From: CBDUQI01 sp965369325
GTDB taxonomy: Bacteria > Pseudomonadota > Gammaproteobacteria > Steroidobacterales > JBCBZW01
Length of the DNA: 61,142 nucleotides
Direction: 5' to 3'
NCBI GenBank assembly: GCA_965369325.1
Contig: CBDUQI010000008.1
Coordinates: 1 to 61,142 of the forward strand
The notes beneath the pieces were generated by a model. It worked only from the letters and a program-made list of their open reading frames with translations, was not told the DNA's origin and made no database searches. The position numbers and the translations under genes were made by a program. Below, one piece after another: positions 45,136-53,520 of the stretch; positions within the stretch are counted from its first letter, which is position 1, and each line of letters begins with the position of its first letter.

Positions 45136-46125
45136 CTAACGAGTGCCGATTTTGCTTTCCAACCAGGTGGCGGCGCCCACCAAGCCCGGATGATCTGCAT
45201 CGATTAAGTCAACCGGGACTTTGCTCAGGTTATTCCGCATCACGCTGTTGCCGCGAAAGTGCAGCGAAAACCCGCCACTATGTAGTTGAGGCTCTATCTG
45301 CCGCAAAATGTTTCCGGTCAGATGTACTCCGCCCCAGGCCCCACAAGTGAGTACTACATTTGCGCAAAAGCCTCCGAGCAGCCGGGTGAACGCCTGCACG
45401 GTGGCACAACTTAACGCGTCGTTGCCGGTTGCGGCGTTGCTGGTGATGTCCGCAGGGGTGTTCAGCGGCGCGGGATCGCCGTGGATCAGCGCCAGGATAC
45501 GATACAGGCGTAGCAGCCCCGGTCCCGAGAGCAGGCTCTCGGCTGATACGTGCGGCAGGTCACGTGCCGCCAGGTGCAGAATCTCAAGCTCGTATTCATC
45601 GGCGGGGGCGAGTCCCGCGTGGCCGCCTTCGCCCGCCACCGGTTCCCAGCCACCGTTCACGGGCAACAACGTTGCCACGCCCAGCCCCGTGCCCAGGCCG
45701 ATGACGACGGAAGGGGCATGTGCCAGCGCCTCGCCGGCGATGATCGATCGATACGATTCAATCGGGAAGCGGCGGCTCGCGCAGGCAATCGCCGCCAGAT
45801 CGTTCATGACCTCCAGGTGATGCAGGTTGAGGGCGCCGCGTAACTTAGAGATCGAGAAATTCCAGTCTAAATTGGTGAAGCAGACCTCATCGTTGTTTAC
45901 GGGCCCGGCGATGGCGATACAGGCACTGGTCGGGCGCGGCGCGGGCACCGAATCCATATAGGTATTGAGCGCCGTTTTGATGCTGTCGAACTGGGTGCAG
46001 TCGTACACCTGTGGCTGACGGAACCGGTAGCCATTGTGTTCCTGAGGCCCGGTTACCAGTGCACAGCGCGCGTGGGTGCCGCCAATATCGGCAACCAGAT
46101 AAGGGTATTTAGTGCGATCTAACAT
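45136..46125 (-). CDS. glk: Glucokinase
   Basis: A 329-residue ATP-dependent glucokinase of the E. coli Glk group. YLVADIGGTHARCAL is the phosphate-binding motif, IAIAGPVNNDEVCFTNLDW and LEVMNDLAAIA the substrate region with the catalytic Asp, and VVIGLGTGLGVATLL follows. It phosphorylates glucose released by the neighbouring beta-glucosidase. The start is 8 bp after the GH3 stop, with AGG overlapping that stop as ribosome site. Confidence 0.94.
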   Translation of the reverse strand: MLDRTKYPYLVADIGGTHARCALVTGPQEHNGYRFRQPQVYDCTQFDSIKTALNTYMDSVPAPRPTSACIAIAGPVNNDEVCFTNLDWNFSISKLRGALNLHHLEVMNDLAAIACASRRFPIESYRSIIAGEALAHAPSVVIGLGTGLGVATLLPVNGGWEPVAGEGGHAGLAPADEYELEILHLAARDLPHVSAESLLSGPGLLRLYRILALIHGDPAPLNTPADITSNAATGNDALSCATVQAFTRLLGGFCANVVLTCGAWGGVHLTGNILRQIEPQLHSGGFSLHFRGNSVMRNNLSKVPVDLIDADHPGLVGAATWLESKIGTR

Positions 46126-46133
46126 CTACTTAG

Positions 46134-48746
46134 CTACCTACTTCTACAGCTAATGAGCGCTTGTTTTGCCATACCGGGCACGATGCTCATATCGGCGGTC
46201 GACAGTCCGAATTTGCCTTCGGTGAATAACGAAAATGGCGAGTCTATTCGGCGCATCTCCGCGCCCGCGTCGGCGAAGCATTTTAGATCCAGGGAGAGCG
46301 TGGTCCATTCCCCTAGCGGTACCTGTCTGAGGTAATCGGTGATATCCACTTCGCCCCGGCACGGGTACTGACAGCCCATGCGCAACAGCACCTGCTTGTG
46401 CGGACGCCGGTCGACACGCAGGGCTACCAGCAGCGCCGATTCGCCTTGCAGATACCGGGACAAATCCTGTGCCGCCCCTTGTAGATATACCTGTCCGCCG
46501 CTTTTGCCGTTGAAGCTGTATCGGCGCGCATCCTCCTGCACGACTTTGTCGATCCGCTTCACCGTGACCACGCTATTTGCCGACTTAAAGTGTGAACTTT
46601 TCACCGCCGCTGACCAGTCACCAGCATCCCCAGCGAACAGATTCCAGGGAGATGTCGGGCGATTGGCAAACACAGAAATTGCGCGCATTTTCGCCGGGTC
46701 TACCTCAGCGGCGGGCGGGCGTGGCGCAAGCTTAGCCAGCTCGGTGTTGTCCTGATAACTCAGCCCGTAGCCGTAGGCGAACTGCGGGCCGTAATCCTCA
46801 TCGCCAACGTTGATGCTGGTCTGCTGCGGATGGGCGGGCCAAGAGAATGACAGCCGACCGCTAAAATCGTGCCGCGCCTGGCCGTTGGCATCACCAATCA
46901 ACACGTCTGCGATGCCAGCGCCTTCAGACCCCGGTAGCCAGGCGACGACGAACGCCTTGGATGCATTGATGTGCGGATTCACCCACAAAGGGCGCCCGGT
47001 GAGAAACACACTTACTACCGGGATACCGTCCTCGGCCAGTGCGTGCAGCACGGCCAGGTCGCTGGCGTTCGCGCTGCGGTAATCCACGTTCATTCGATCA
47101 CCTTGCCCTTCAGCGTAGGGGCGTTCACCGAACACAACAACCGCGGCGTCCGGGCGGCTGGTGTAACTGGCGTCGGCGCTTAGCTCGGCACTGCCGCCAG
47201 CCAGCGCCAGGGCCTGACGGAGGCCGGCGTAAACAGAGGTGGCGCCGGGGAAGTCGGTATTGCTGTTTTCCGTGCCCTGCCAGGTAAGCGACCAGCCGCC
47301 TGACTGTTGTGCAATGTCATCGGCGCCACTGCCAGTCACCAGAAGCTTAGCGTTGCCGGGCAGCGGCAGCAGCGCGTCGTTGTTCTTAAGTAGCACCAGG
47401 GATTCGCGTACGGCCTGACGGGCGATTGCGCGATGGGCTGGCGAACCTATCAAGTCTGTATTGAGGGCGCTCGCGCGCTCGGACGGACGGCCTTTGTCGA
47501 ACAGTCCGGCGCGCAATTTTACCCGCAGCACGCGCGCCACCGCATCGTCCAGTCGCGCACGGCTGATCTCGCCGCGGTGGACTTGTCTAAGGGTTTGGCG
47601 AATGAACTCGCGCCAGTCCTGCGGCACCATGATCAAGTCGATACCCGCATTGATTGCGGCCGCACAACTTTCGTTAGTGCAGCCAGGCACTTGTCCGTGG
47701 CCGTTCCAGTCACCGACCACCAGCCCGTCGAAGCCCATGCGATTCTTCAACACTTCGGTGAGCAGATAGTGGGTGCCGTGAATCTTCTGCCCGCGCCAGC
47801 TGTTGAAACTGGCCATCACCGTCTGCGCTCCGGCCGCCAGACCAGTCACATAACCTTGCGCATGAATGCTCAGCAGCCGCCGCTCGGTGGCGGGGTTGTC
47901 GCCCTGATCGATGCCATCTAGGGTGCCGCCGTCCCCCACAAAATGCTTCAGCGTCGCCACGACGTGATAGGGATCAAACAGTTCGGTAGTGGTGGGATCG
48001 CCCTGCAGGCCGCGTACCATCGGCCCGGCGTAATCGCGCACGGTTTGCGGATGCTCGGAGTAACTTTCGTAAGTGCGCCCCCAGCGATCGTTGCGGGCCA
48101 CCGCCACGGTGGGTGCAAAGGTCCAGTCGATGCCGGTGGCGGCTACTTCCCGCGCGGTTGCTGCACCAATTTGCTGTATCAGCAGTGGGTTGTGGGCGGC
48201 CCCGAGACCGATATTGTGCGGGAACAAGGTCGCACCCATGACATTGCTATGTCCATGCACAGCGTCGGTGCCCCAGATCACAGGAATGGGTAGATGGCGC
48301 CGGTCGGCTTGCATTGAGGCATCGTAGAAGGCGTCCGCCAGCGCCAGCCAATCCTTCACACTCGCCTGTTTGCGATTGCCGGGAAAGGCGCCGCCACCGT
48401 TCAGAATGGAACCTAGATGAAATTTACCCACCTCGGCCGGGGTAACGTCGCGGATTTCCGCCTGCACGATCTGCCCCACTTTCTGGGCGACCGTCATCTT
48501 GGACAGCCAGTGTTGTACCTGCGATTCAATCGCCGGATCCGGCGCGATTTCGCTGTTCACTCTCGGCCACGATACCTCCTCGTTCTGCGCTGCCACGTGC
48601 TTGGCTGATATCGCCAGCAAGATTGAGGCGGTCGCGCCTGCCCACAGCGCGCGGATCTTCCGCCGTCGGCGTCGCGCAGCTGCTCGCTGGCGCGCGACCG
48701 TGGCGGTCGCTGCTGCTGCGTTGGTGCAAAGTGCCGGCTGTGTCAT
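46134..48746 (-). CDS. Exported family GH3 beta-glucosidase / exo-beta-glucanase
   Basis: An 870-residue exported glycosidase. The N-terminus has a run of arginines (RRRRRKIRALWAGATASILL) and likely cleavage after VAAQ. The (beta/alpha)8 domain begins about residue 85, with the nucleophile Asp346 in LVVGDWNG, and KHFVGDGG and DAVHGHSNV are further substrate-site motifs. The alpha/beta sandwich domain is at ~445-650. A C-terminal ~150-residue beta domain (ExoP-like) resembles those of marine exo-1,3/1,4-beta-glucanases. It should release glucose from beta-glucan oligosaccharides in the periplasm. First gene of the GH3-glk-lacI operon, transcribed from the divergent promoter near 48970. Confidence 0.93.
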   Translation of the reverse strand: MTQPALCTNAAAATATVARQRAAARRRRRKIRALWAGATASILLAISAKHVAAQNEEVSWPRVNSEIAPDPAIESQVQHWLSKMTVAQKVGQIVQAEIRDVTPAEVGKFHLGSILNGGGAFPGNRKQASVKDWLALADAFYDASMQADRRHLPIPVIWGTDAVHGHSNVMGATLFPHNIGLGAAHNPLLIQQIGAATAREVAATGIDWTFAPTVAVARNDRWGRTYESYSEHPQTVRDYAGPMVRGLQGDPTTTELFDPYHVVATLKHFVGDGGTLDGIDQGDNPATERRLLSIHAQGYVTGLAAGAQTVMASFNSWRGQKIHGTHYLLTEVLKNRMGFDGLVVGDWNGHGQVPGCTNESCAAAINAGIDLIMVPQDWREFIRQTLRQVHRGEISRARLDDAVARVLRVKLRAGLFDKGRPSERASALNTDLIGSPAHRAIARQAVRESLVLLKNNDALLPLPGNAKLLVTGSGADDIAQQSGGWSLTWQGTENSNTDFPGATSVYAGLRQALALAGGSAELSADASYTSRPDAAVVVFGERPYAEGQGDRMNVDYRSANASDLAVLHALAEDGIPVVSVFLTGRPLWVNPHINASKAFVVAWLPGSEGAGIADVLIGDANGQARHDFSGRLSFSWPAHPQQTSINVGDEDYGPQFAYGYGLSYQDNTELAKLAPRPPAAEVDPAKMRAISVFANRPTSPWNLFAGDAGDWSAAVKSSHFKSANSVVTVKRIDKVVQEDARRYSFNGKSGGQVYLQGAAQDLSRYLQGESALLVALRVDRRPHKQVLLRMGCQYPCRGEVDITDYLRQVPLGEWTTLSLDLKCFADAGAEMRRIDSPFSLFTEGKFGLSTADMSIVPGMAKQALISCRSR

Positions 48747-48817
48747 CGAATAGCTTCATTAGCGAGGGAATAAATTGTTCAGATAGCCCAGCGTTGAGGC
48801 AGAGCGTTCGCGCATCG

Positions 48818-48855
48818 GTTTGTTGATCTTTATCCCCCGGAGAAGATCAACAAAC
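48818..48855 (-). other. 13-bp perfect hairpin in the GH3 leader
   Basis: GTTTGTTGATCTT (48818-48830) and AAGATCAACAAAC (48843-48855) are exact inverted repeats around a 12-base loop TATCCCCCGGAG. It would lie in the 5' untranslated RNA of the GH3 operon, 72-109 bases before the start codon. No T-run follows on either strand, so it is a regulatory RNA hairpin or protein-binding dyad rather than a terminator. Confidence 0.65.
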
Positions 48856-48942
48856 TCAAGCCCTCCAGCCTCGGATGATGCTCCGCGTGAGGAATACCAG
48901 AAGCGGATCCGATAGGCTGTCGTAAGGTCAACATAGCGAAAG

Positions 48943-48971
48943 TTGACAACGCTGTCATCTGTCACTATAAA
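48943..48971 (+). promoter_or_regulatory. Sigma-70 promoter for the GH16 gene
   Basis: TTGACA at 48943-48948, a 17-base spacer, and TATAAA at 48966-48971: a perfect -35 and near-perfect -10. Transcription would begin near 48978, leaving a leader of about 260 bases before the GH16 start. Confidence 0.85.
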
Positions 48972-48996
48972 AGCTGCAAGTGGCCAGCGTTGTCAA
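48967..48996 (-). promoter_or_regulatory. Mirror promoter for the GH3-glk-lacI operon
   Basis: On the minus strand, TTGACA (48996 to 48991) is followed after 18 bases by TTTTAT (48972 to 48967), so both directions share almost the same AT-rich -10 segment. It is weaker than the plus-strand promoter by sequence. Confidence 0.6.
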
Positions 48997-49240
48997 CTTT
49001 TTATTACAAATACAGCATCGCCCTTGGGAGTGTGGTCTTGACCGGCGGCAACTTGCGCGCCAGATACCTCACTTTTGCCTTGCTAGAGCACGTGCAAGCG
49101 ATTGTCGCAAAAGAGATTCTCATCCAAGGGAGGATTCCCGGAATACCAGTGCCGGGGGCCGCATGAGCGGGCCATTGCCGGCGGCGATTACTAGCGAACT
49201 GTGTATGCGGGCCTCGCCGCCGCATCCCCAATGGAGACAT

Positions 49241-51622
49241 ATGGTGAACCCAGCAATTCGAAAAAACGGACTGTGCACGCGGCAGCGGCCAGCGGGCAGA
49301 GGCGTCAGTTTGTATGGTGCTGCTGCTGTGTTATGCAGCCTGGTTTGCCTTAGCACGATGGACCTCGCGCACGCCCAGTGCGTGAGCATGGCCGATTGCG
49401 AGATGGTGTGGTCGGATGAGTTTGACGGTACCGATCTGGATCTGAATAAGTGGGAGGTCATGCTTGGCGATGGCAGCCAATTTGGCATCCCGGGCTGGGG
49501 CAACAACGAGCTGCAGTACTACACGGCCAACAACACCACCGTCGCCAACGGCGTGCTGACCATCACCGCCAAAGAGGAGTTCGCGAGCGGCTACAACTAT
49601 ACCTCTTCGCGGTTACGCACCCTCAATCGTGGTGATTGGAAATATGGTCGCTTCGAGATGCGCGCCAAGCTGCCGACCGGCAACGGTATGTGGCCGGCCT
49701 TCTGGATGCTCTCAAGTGAGCCCGAGGTGTATGGCACCTGGCCGCTCAGCGGTGAAATCGACATCATGGAGATTATCGGCAGCACGCCCGATTTGATCTA
49801 CGGCACCATTCACTACGGCAATCTGGTGCCGGGCAACGTCTCCTCGGGCGCGACCACTTCGTTGCCCGCCGGGTCTGCCAACAGCGAGTTCCACACCTAT
49901 GCGGTGGAATGGAGCTTTGGGGAGATTCGCTGGTATGTGGATGACGTGCTGTACAGCGTCAAGAACAGTTGGTTCTCCGCCGGTGGACCTTATCCTGCGC
50001 CATTCGATACGAACTTCCATTTGTTGCTGAATCTGGCGGTGGGCGGCAACTTTCCCGGCCCGCCGGATGGCAGCACCGTGTTTCCGAACGATTATGTCAT
50101 CGACTACGTGCGGGTGTATCAGCCACCTTCTGGCGGTGATGGCGGTACCGGCGATCTGGTATTTGACGACATGGAACACGGCAACCCGTTTGCCAACGGC
50201 TGGTTTATCTTCAACGGCTCGGTTGGCGGTGGTATTTTGGATGCCAACTCGAGCGATTTGCCGCCCGAAAACGGCGGCAGCTTTTCCGTTGAGACGGGCT
50301 GGGGCTCGGGCGGTACTGCTGGCTTCTACGGCGGCTTTGGTCGTACCCGGTTGCTTGACTTGACCAATGCCACGACGTTCGACTTTTGGATTAATCCGGA
50401 TGCCGGGCAAACCTATACGCTCGAAGTTAATTTGCAGGACGACGACAATGCCGACGGCGACTTTCTGCCGGCGGACGATGACGAGTACCAGTTTAATTGC
50501 GACATCTCACCTAGCGGGCCTTGTGCGGTGGCTGGGGGTGGCTGGCAGAAGGTCAGCATCCCGCTGGAAGACTTTTTTGACGACGGTTCCTTCGCGTTCG
50601 GCGGCAATGGCGTACTTGATCCGTTCGCCAGCGCCAACGGCGTCCTGATCAACATCGTGTTCGCCGTGATCGGCAGCGGGACCGACGCCAGCTTCCGTAC
50701 CGACTACTGGGCGTTTATGCGTGATGCACCGGTGCAAGTCGGGCCGCAGATATTTGATGACTTCGACGACGGCGTGATCACCGATTGGGGCTTCTTCGGC
50801 GGCAACAATGCAGGGGGCACTGGCAACCTCGGCAGCGATCGTCCGGTGCAAGGTGCGCACTACCTCACCACCGGCTGGGGCGGGCAGGGCAGCAGTAGCT
50901 CGTTCTATGGCGGCTTCTACCGCAATCGCCCCAACGCCGAGCAGATCCTGCTTGGGCCGGATGCCTGGATCAACATGTATGTGCTGAACCAGTCCAACGC
51001 CACGGTGGAAAGTTACAACCTGGAGGTCACGCTACGCGAGGACCATGATGGTAACGGCTACACCGAAGGGGTGGACGATTCTGTTCAACGCATCGTGACG
51101 TATGCCGCCAGCGAGTTTGATGATCAGTGGCGCTTGCTGAGTCTGCCGCTCAATTCGTTCTTCAGCCTGGGCACGGGTTCGGATGGTGTGCTAAGCGGCG
51201 CGGTCGATGAACTGGTGCTGGTGATTGCTGGCGTGCAGGGTGGGGCCAATACTTCCGTCGAGGTAGACTTCGATCTCATCACCTTTACCTTCGGAGGCCC
51301 GCGTCTGGACATGGATGTGGACGGCGTGGAAGACGCACAGGATAACTGTACTGTGGTGGCCAACCCCGCGCAGACCGACACGGATTTGGATGGTATCGGC
51401 AACGCTTGCGATGCCGACTTCGATCAGAGCTGCCTGGTGGATTTCGCCGATCTCGCGGTAATGAAGAACGAGTTCTTTGGCCCGGGCGTATCGGACATGG
51501 ATGCTAACGGCACGGTCGACTTCCTTGACCTGGCTTTGTTTAAGTTGAGCATCTTCGCCGCACCTGGGCCCAGCGGTGTGCCCAACCTATGCGACCCCCT
51601 CGATCCTCCGCTTAGTCCTTAG
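49241..51622 (+). CDS. Secreted family GH16 endo-beta-glucanase (laminarinase type) with two repeat domains and a TSP3/dockerin-like tail
   Basis: A 793-residue secreted enzyme. ATG 49241 has GGAGA five bases upstream; the frame is open to 48980 but that would start inside the operator. After a signal peptide ending AHAQC, the GH16 domain spans ~45-295. Its catalytic motif is EIDIME (Glu172 nucleophile, Asp174, Glu177 acid/base), with GIPGWGNNELQYY, MWPAFWML and FHTYAVEW around it, typical of endo-1,3(4)-beta-glucanases. Two related ~170-residue beta domains follow (~305-500 and ~505-685), each with an SVETGWG- or YLTTGWG-type core. The end is a thrombospondin-3 repeat and two dockerin-like loops, then PGPSG. 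It likely cuts laminarin or mixed-linkage glucan outside the cell. Confidence 0.93.
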   Translation: MVNPAIRKNGLCTRQRPAGRGVSLYGAAAVLCSLVCLSTMDLAHAQCVSMADCEMVWSDEFDGTDLDLNKWEVMLGDGSQFGIPGWGNNELQYYTANNTTVANGVLTITAKEEFASGYNYTSSRLRTLNRGDWKYGRFEMRAKLPTGNGMWPAFWMLSSEPEVYGTWPLSGEIDIMEIIGSTPDLIYGTIHYGNLVPGNVSSGATTSLPAGSANSEFHTYAVEWSFGEIRWYVDDVLYSVKNSWFSAGGPYPAPFDTNFHLLLNLAVGGNFPGPPDGSTVFPNDYVIDYVRVYQPPSGGDGGTGDLVFDDMEHGNPFANGWFIFNGSVGGGILDANSSDLPPENGGSFSVETGWGSGGTAGFYGGFGRTRLLDLTNATTFDFWINPDAGQTYTLEVNLQDDDNADGDFLPADDDEYQFNCDISPSGPCAVAGGGWQKVSIPLEDFFDDGSFAFGGNGVLDPFASANGVLINIVFAVIGSGTDASFRTDYWAFMRDAPVQVGPQIFDDFDDGVITDWGFFGGNNAGGTGNLGSDRPVQGAHYLTTGWGGQGSSSSFYGGFYRNRPNAEQILLGPDAWINMYVLNQSNATVESYNLEVTLREDHDGNGYTEGVDDSVQRIVTYAASEFDDQWRLLSLPLNSFFSLGTGSDGVLSGAVDELVLVIAGVQGGANTSVEVDFDLITFTFGGPRLDMDVDGVEDAQDNCTVVANPAQTDTDLDGIGNACDADFDQSCLVDFADLAVMKNEFFGPGVSDMDANGTVDFLDLALFKLSIFAAPGPSGVPNLCDPLDPPLSP

Positions 51623-51672
51623 GGGCGAGCCGGCGGCTGTTCAGCGATAGCTAAGTTCTCTCGCATCGACGG

Positions 51673-53022
51673 TTAGCGCTGGCACGCCGTCAGCAGCAGC
51701 TGCTTGGCGTTCTCGAGGGCGATTGCGGTGGTCTCCGCGGAGCGCTCGGTTGCGCTCTCGCGTGTACGCGAGATCCACAGGATGCCGTCCGGATGATGTG
51801 AGCCATCCAGGATTGACGATCCCACCAGCGCGAACATGTCGACAAAAGGCATCTGCTCACCCGCGCTGTTGCGCAAGGTCGCCTCTTGGCTGTCCAGGTG
51901 GATGATCGAGCAACAGAGTTTCACCCGATTGCCGTGCACTTCGATGCGGATTGCCGGCTCACCGTCCACGGTGATCGCCTGGAGTTGTTGCTCTGCGCGC
52001 GCTCTCGCGGCCGGGTCCGCGAAGCTCGCCCAGGCCAGATGCGTCATGAGCGGCTCGACGGATAGAACCCGCTCTACGCCTGCCCAGGCCAGAAATTTGT
52101 CGAAGTCGAACGGCCGATACGCTTCATGCGGCCGGGTTTCCTTGCGAGTCGGATTCGCCTCCTGGCTGAGCGCTGTGGCAAGGACCACCGTGGTGTTCGC
52201 GAACGCGCGATTGTCGAGAATTTGGCCGACCATCTTGTCCATTTGGATGTAGCCGTAGCGAATGGCGTCTGAGTAAGTGCGACGCTGCGTCTCGGACGGT
52301 TTGTGCTGGAAATCGCTGCTGTCCATGTGGCGCCAGTACCGGTGTTGCAAGTGAGCGGTCGAGTTGCCGAAGAATACCCCCACTTCTTTGTCGGAGCGTC
52401 GCCAAGTTTTGAGAAAAACATCCCACATGATCTGGTCGAAGTAGCAGGCGCGCCGCCACTTGATGTCTTGCCTGGATAATTTTTCCATCGCCAGTTGTTT
52501 GGTCAGTCTGAAGACGGTTGTCAGCCCCAGGCCGTGCCTTAAGAAGAACAGCATGTACTTGAGGAGATCGCCTGTGGTCAGGTTCTTGGTCGGATTGGCG
52601 TGCTCCTGCACCACGCTTTGCGAGAAGCGATGAACCTTACTCAGAAAGTTGTTGGTCGGGCGCACCTTAGAGGCCCAGGAGTCTGGCATCAGGTCGACGC
52701 CTTCCTGCTTGGCAGTAATGCCGTTCATGGCACCGAACACCAGCGATGAATGCCCCATCTCGCACAGGGTGTCCCAAATCGGCGTGGCCTGAACCAGATG
52801 TCCCTCATCGAGGCTGAATATCTTGTGGTCGGCCTGCGGCTGGCCGACGTGGAAGGTCACCCACTGCACCCAGGGCTGAAGCTCATCATCGCTACTCGTG
52901 GTTTGGTAGAGCTGCGAGTGGCCTCTCAGGCGTTTGAAATTGGGCAGAAAGCCCTCTTCAATGAACTGCGCCATCAGCACCGGCGATAGTTCATTGAACT
53001 CCAGAAGCAACATACGCTTCAT
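51673..53022 (-). CDS. Alkaline-phosphatase-superfamily protein
   Basis: A 449-residue protein beginning MLLLEFNELSPVLM, where Glu and Asn take the metal-site place of the usual Asp, then GFLPNFKRLR and PWVQWVTFHVGQ. These give the opening of the AlkP/type I phosphodiesterase fold, and QADHKIFSLDEGH may hold further ligands. Similar proteins occur in polysaccharide loci. The catalytic residues are not textbook, so hydrolase activity is uncertain. GAGGAAA upstream supports ATG 53022. It is convergent to the GH16 gene and has no clear operon partner. Confidence 0.75.
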   Translation of the reverse strand: MKRMLLLEFNELSPVLMAQFIEEGFLPNFKRLRGHSQLYQTTSSDDELQPWVQWVTFHVGQPQADHKIFSLDEGHLVQATPIWDTLCEMGHSSLVFGAMNGITAKQEGVDLMPDSWASKVRPTNNFLSKVHRFSQSVVQEHANPTKNLTTGDLLKYMLFFLRHGLGLTTVFRLTKQLAMEKLSRQDIKWRRACYFDQIMWDVFLKTWRRSDKEVGVFFGNSTAHLQHRYWRHMDSSDFQHKPSETQRRTYSDAIRYGYIQMDKMVGQILDNRAFANTTVVLATALSQEANPTRKETRPHEAYRPFDFDKFLAWAGVERVLSVEPLMTHLAWASFADPAARARAEQQLQAITVDGEPAIRIEVHGNRVKLCCSIIHLDSQEATLRNSAGEQMPFVDMFALVGSSILDGSHHPDGILWISRTRESATERSAETTAIALENAKQLLLTACQR

Positions 53023-53309
53023 GTGGTTATTTCCTCGAAAAATCGTACTGATTCTAGGCAGTTCCGGGCGCGCGTGATGATACGGCGTGGCGCTCGCGGC
53101 ATAAGGTGATTCCCAATTATATCGAGTGTTTAGGATTAGACAAGGCCGTCTGGTACACGCCCAGTGGAGGCGGTTACCTGAGGTGGAGCCGGCAGAGCAG
53201 TCCTTGAGGCGAAATTCGCCCGATTAGACAACGTACGCCTATCCCTTGCGATTGCTGGATCGCGCTGCTGTAGCGGGTGCCGTGAGCACCTACGCTTGAT
53301 TGGGCGCTT

Positions 53310-53513
53310 TTGTCCGTGGTTGACCCGAGTTGTCGGGATGCCTCTTCCGGCAGCGCCGACACACGCAATGGCGCAGCGTATGTCCTGTTCGGCCGCGACA
53401 CCGGTTTCCCTGTGAGTGTTGATCTTGCCAGCCTGCGGGGCCCTGGCATGGCGAGTGATGGGCTGGTGATCGTTGACAACGGCCAGAACTTTTTGGGTGA
53501 TATCCGAACGTGA
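53310..53513 (+). pseudogene. FG-GAP (integrin-alpha-type) repeat fragment
   Basis: This plus-strand frame reads NGAAYVLFGRDTGFPVSVDL and then DGLVIVDNGQNFLGD before a stop. That is the pattern of one FG-GAP repeat (G-A-x-Y-V-x-F-G ... GFP ... D-L-x-x-L). There is no start region or second repeat, so it is a remnant of a larger secreted protein gene. It lies antisense to the run-on tail of the esterase pseudogene and probably marks the point where that gene was cut. The 287 bases before it (53023-53309) hold nothing I recognise. Confidence 0.55.
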
Positions 53514-53520
53514 TTTGTGT

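Larger units (their letters stand above)
48939..49000. promoter_or_regulatory. Twin LacI-type operators flanking divergent promoters
   Basis: AAAGTTGACAACGCTG (48939-48954) and CAGCGTTGTCAACTTT (48985-49000) are perfect 16-bp inverted repeats, 30 bp apart. Each holds a 14-bp near-palindrome with a central CG: TGACAACGCTGTCA at 48944-48957 (O1) and GGCCAGCGTTGTCA at 48982-48995 (O2, 12 of 14 matching the reverse of O1). This is the shape of LacI-family operators, and a LacI gene ends the adjacent operon. O1 covers the plus-strand -35 and O2 lies just past the expected start point, so binding would block both directions. Confidence 0.85.

Noticed and set aside
48980..49240. In-frame extension upstream of the GH16 start
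   Set aside because: It would begin at the expected transcription start and inside the operator. The sequence is not signal-like, and ATG 49241 has a good ribosome site followed by a signal peptide.
53174..53310. Integron attC-like or transposon-end sequence
   Set aside because: Some short inverted pieces are present but no conserved core sites, integrase or target duplications.
53174..53520. Run-on C-terminus of the esterase open frame
   Set aside because: Composition is non-coding on the minus strand, while the plus strand here encodes an FG-GAP repeat.
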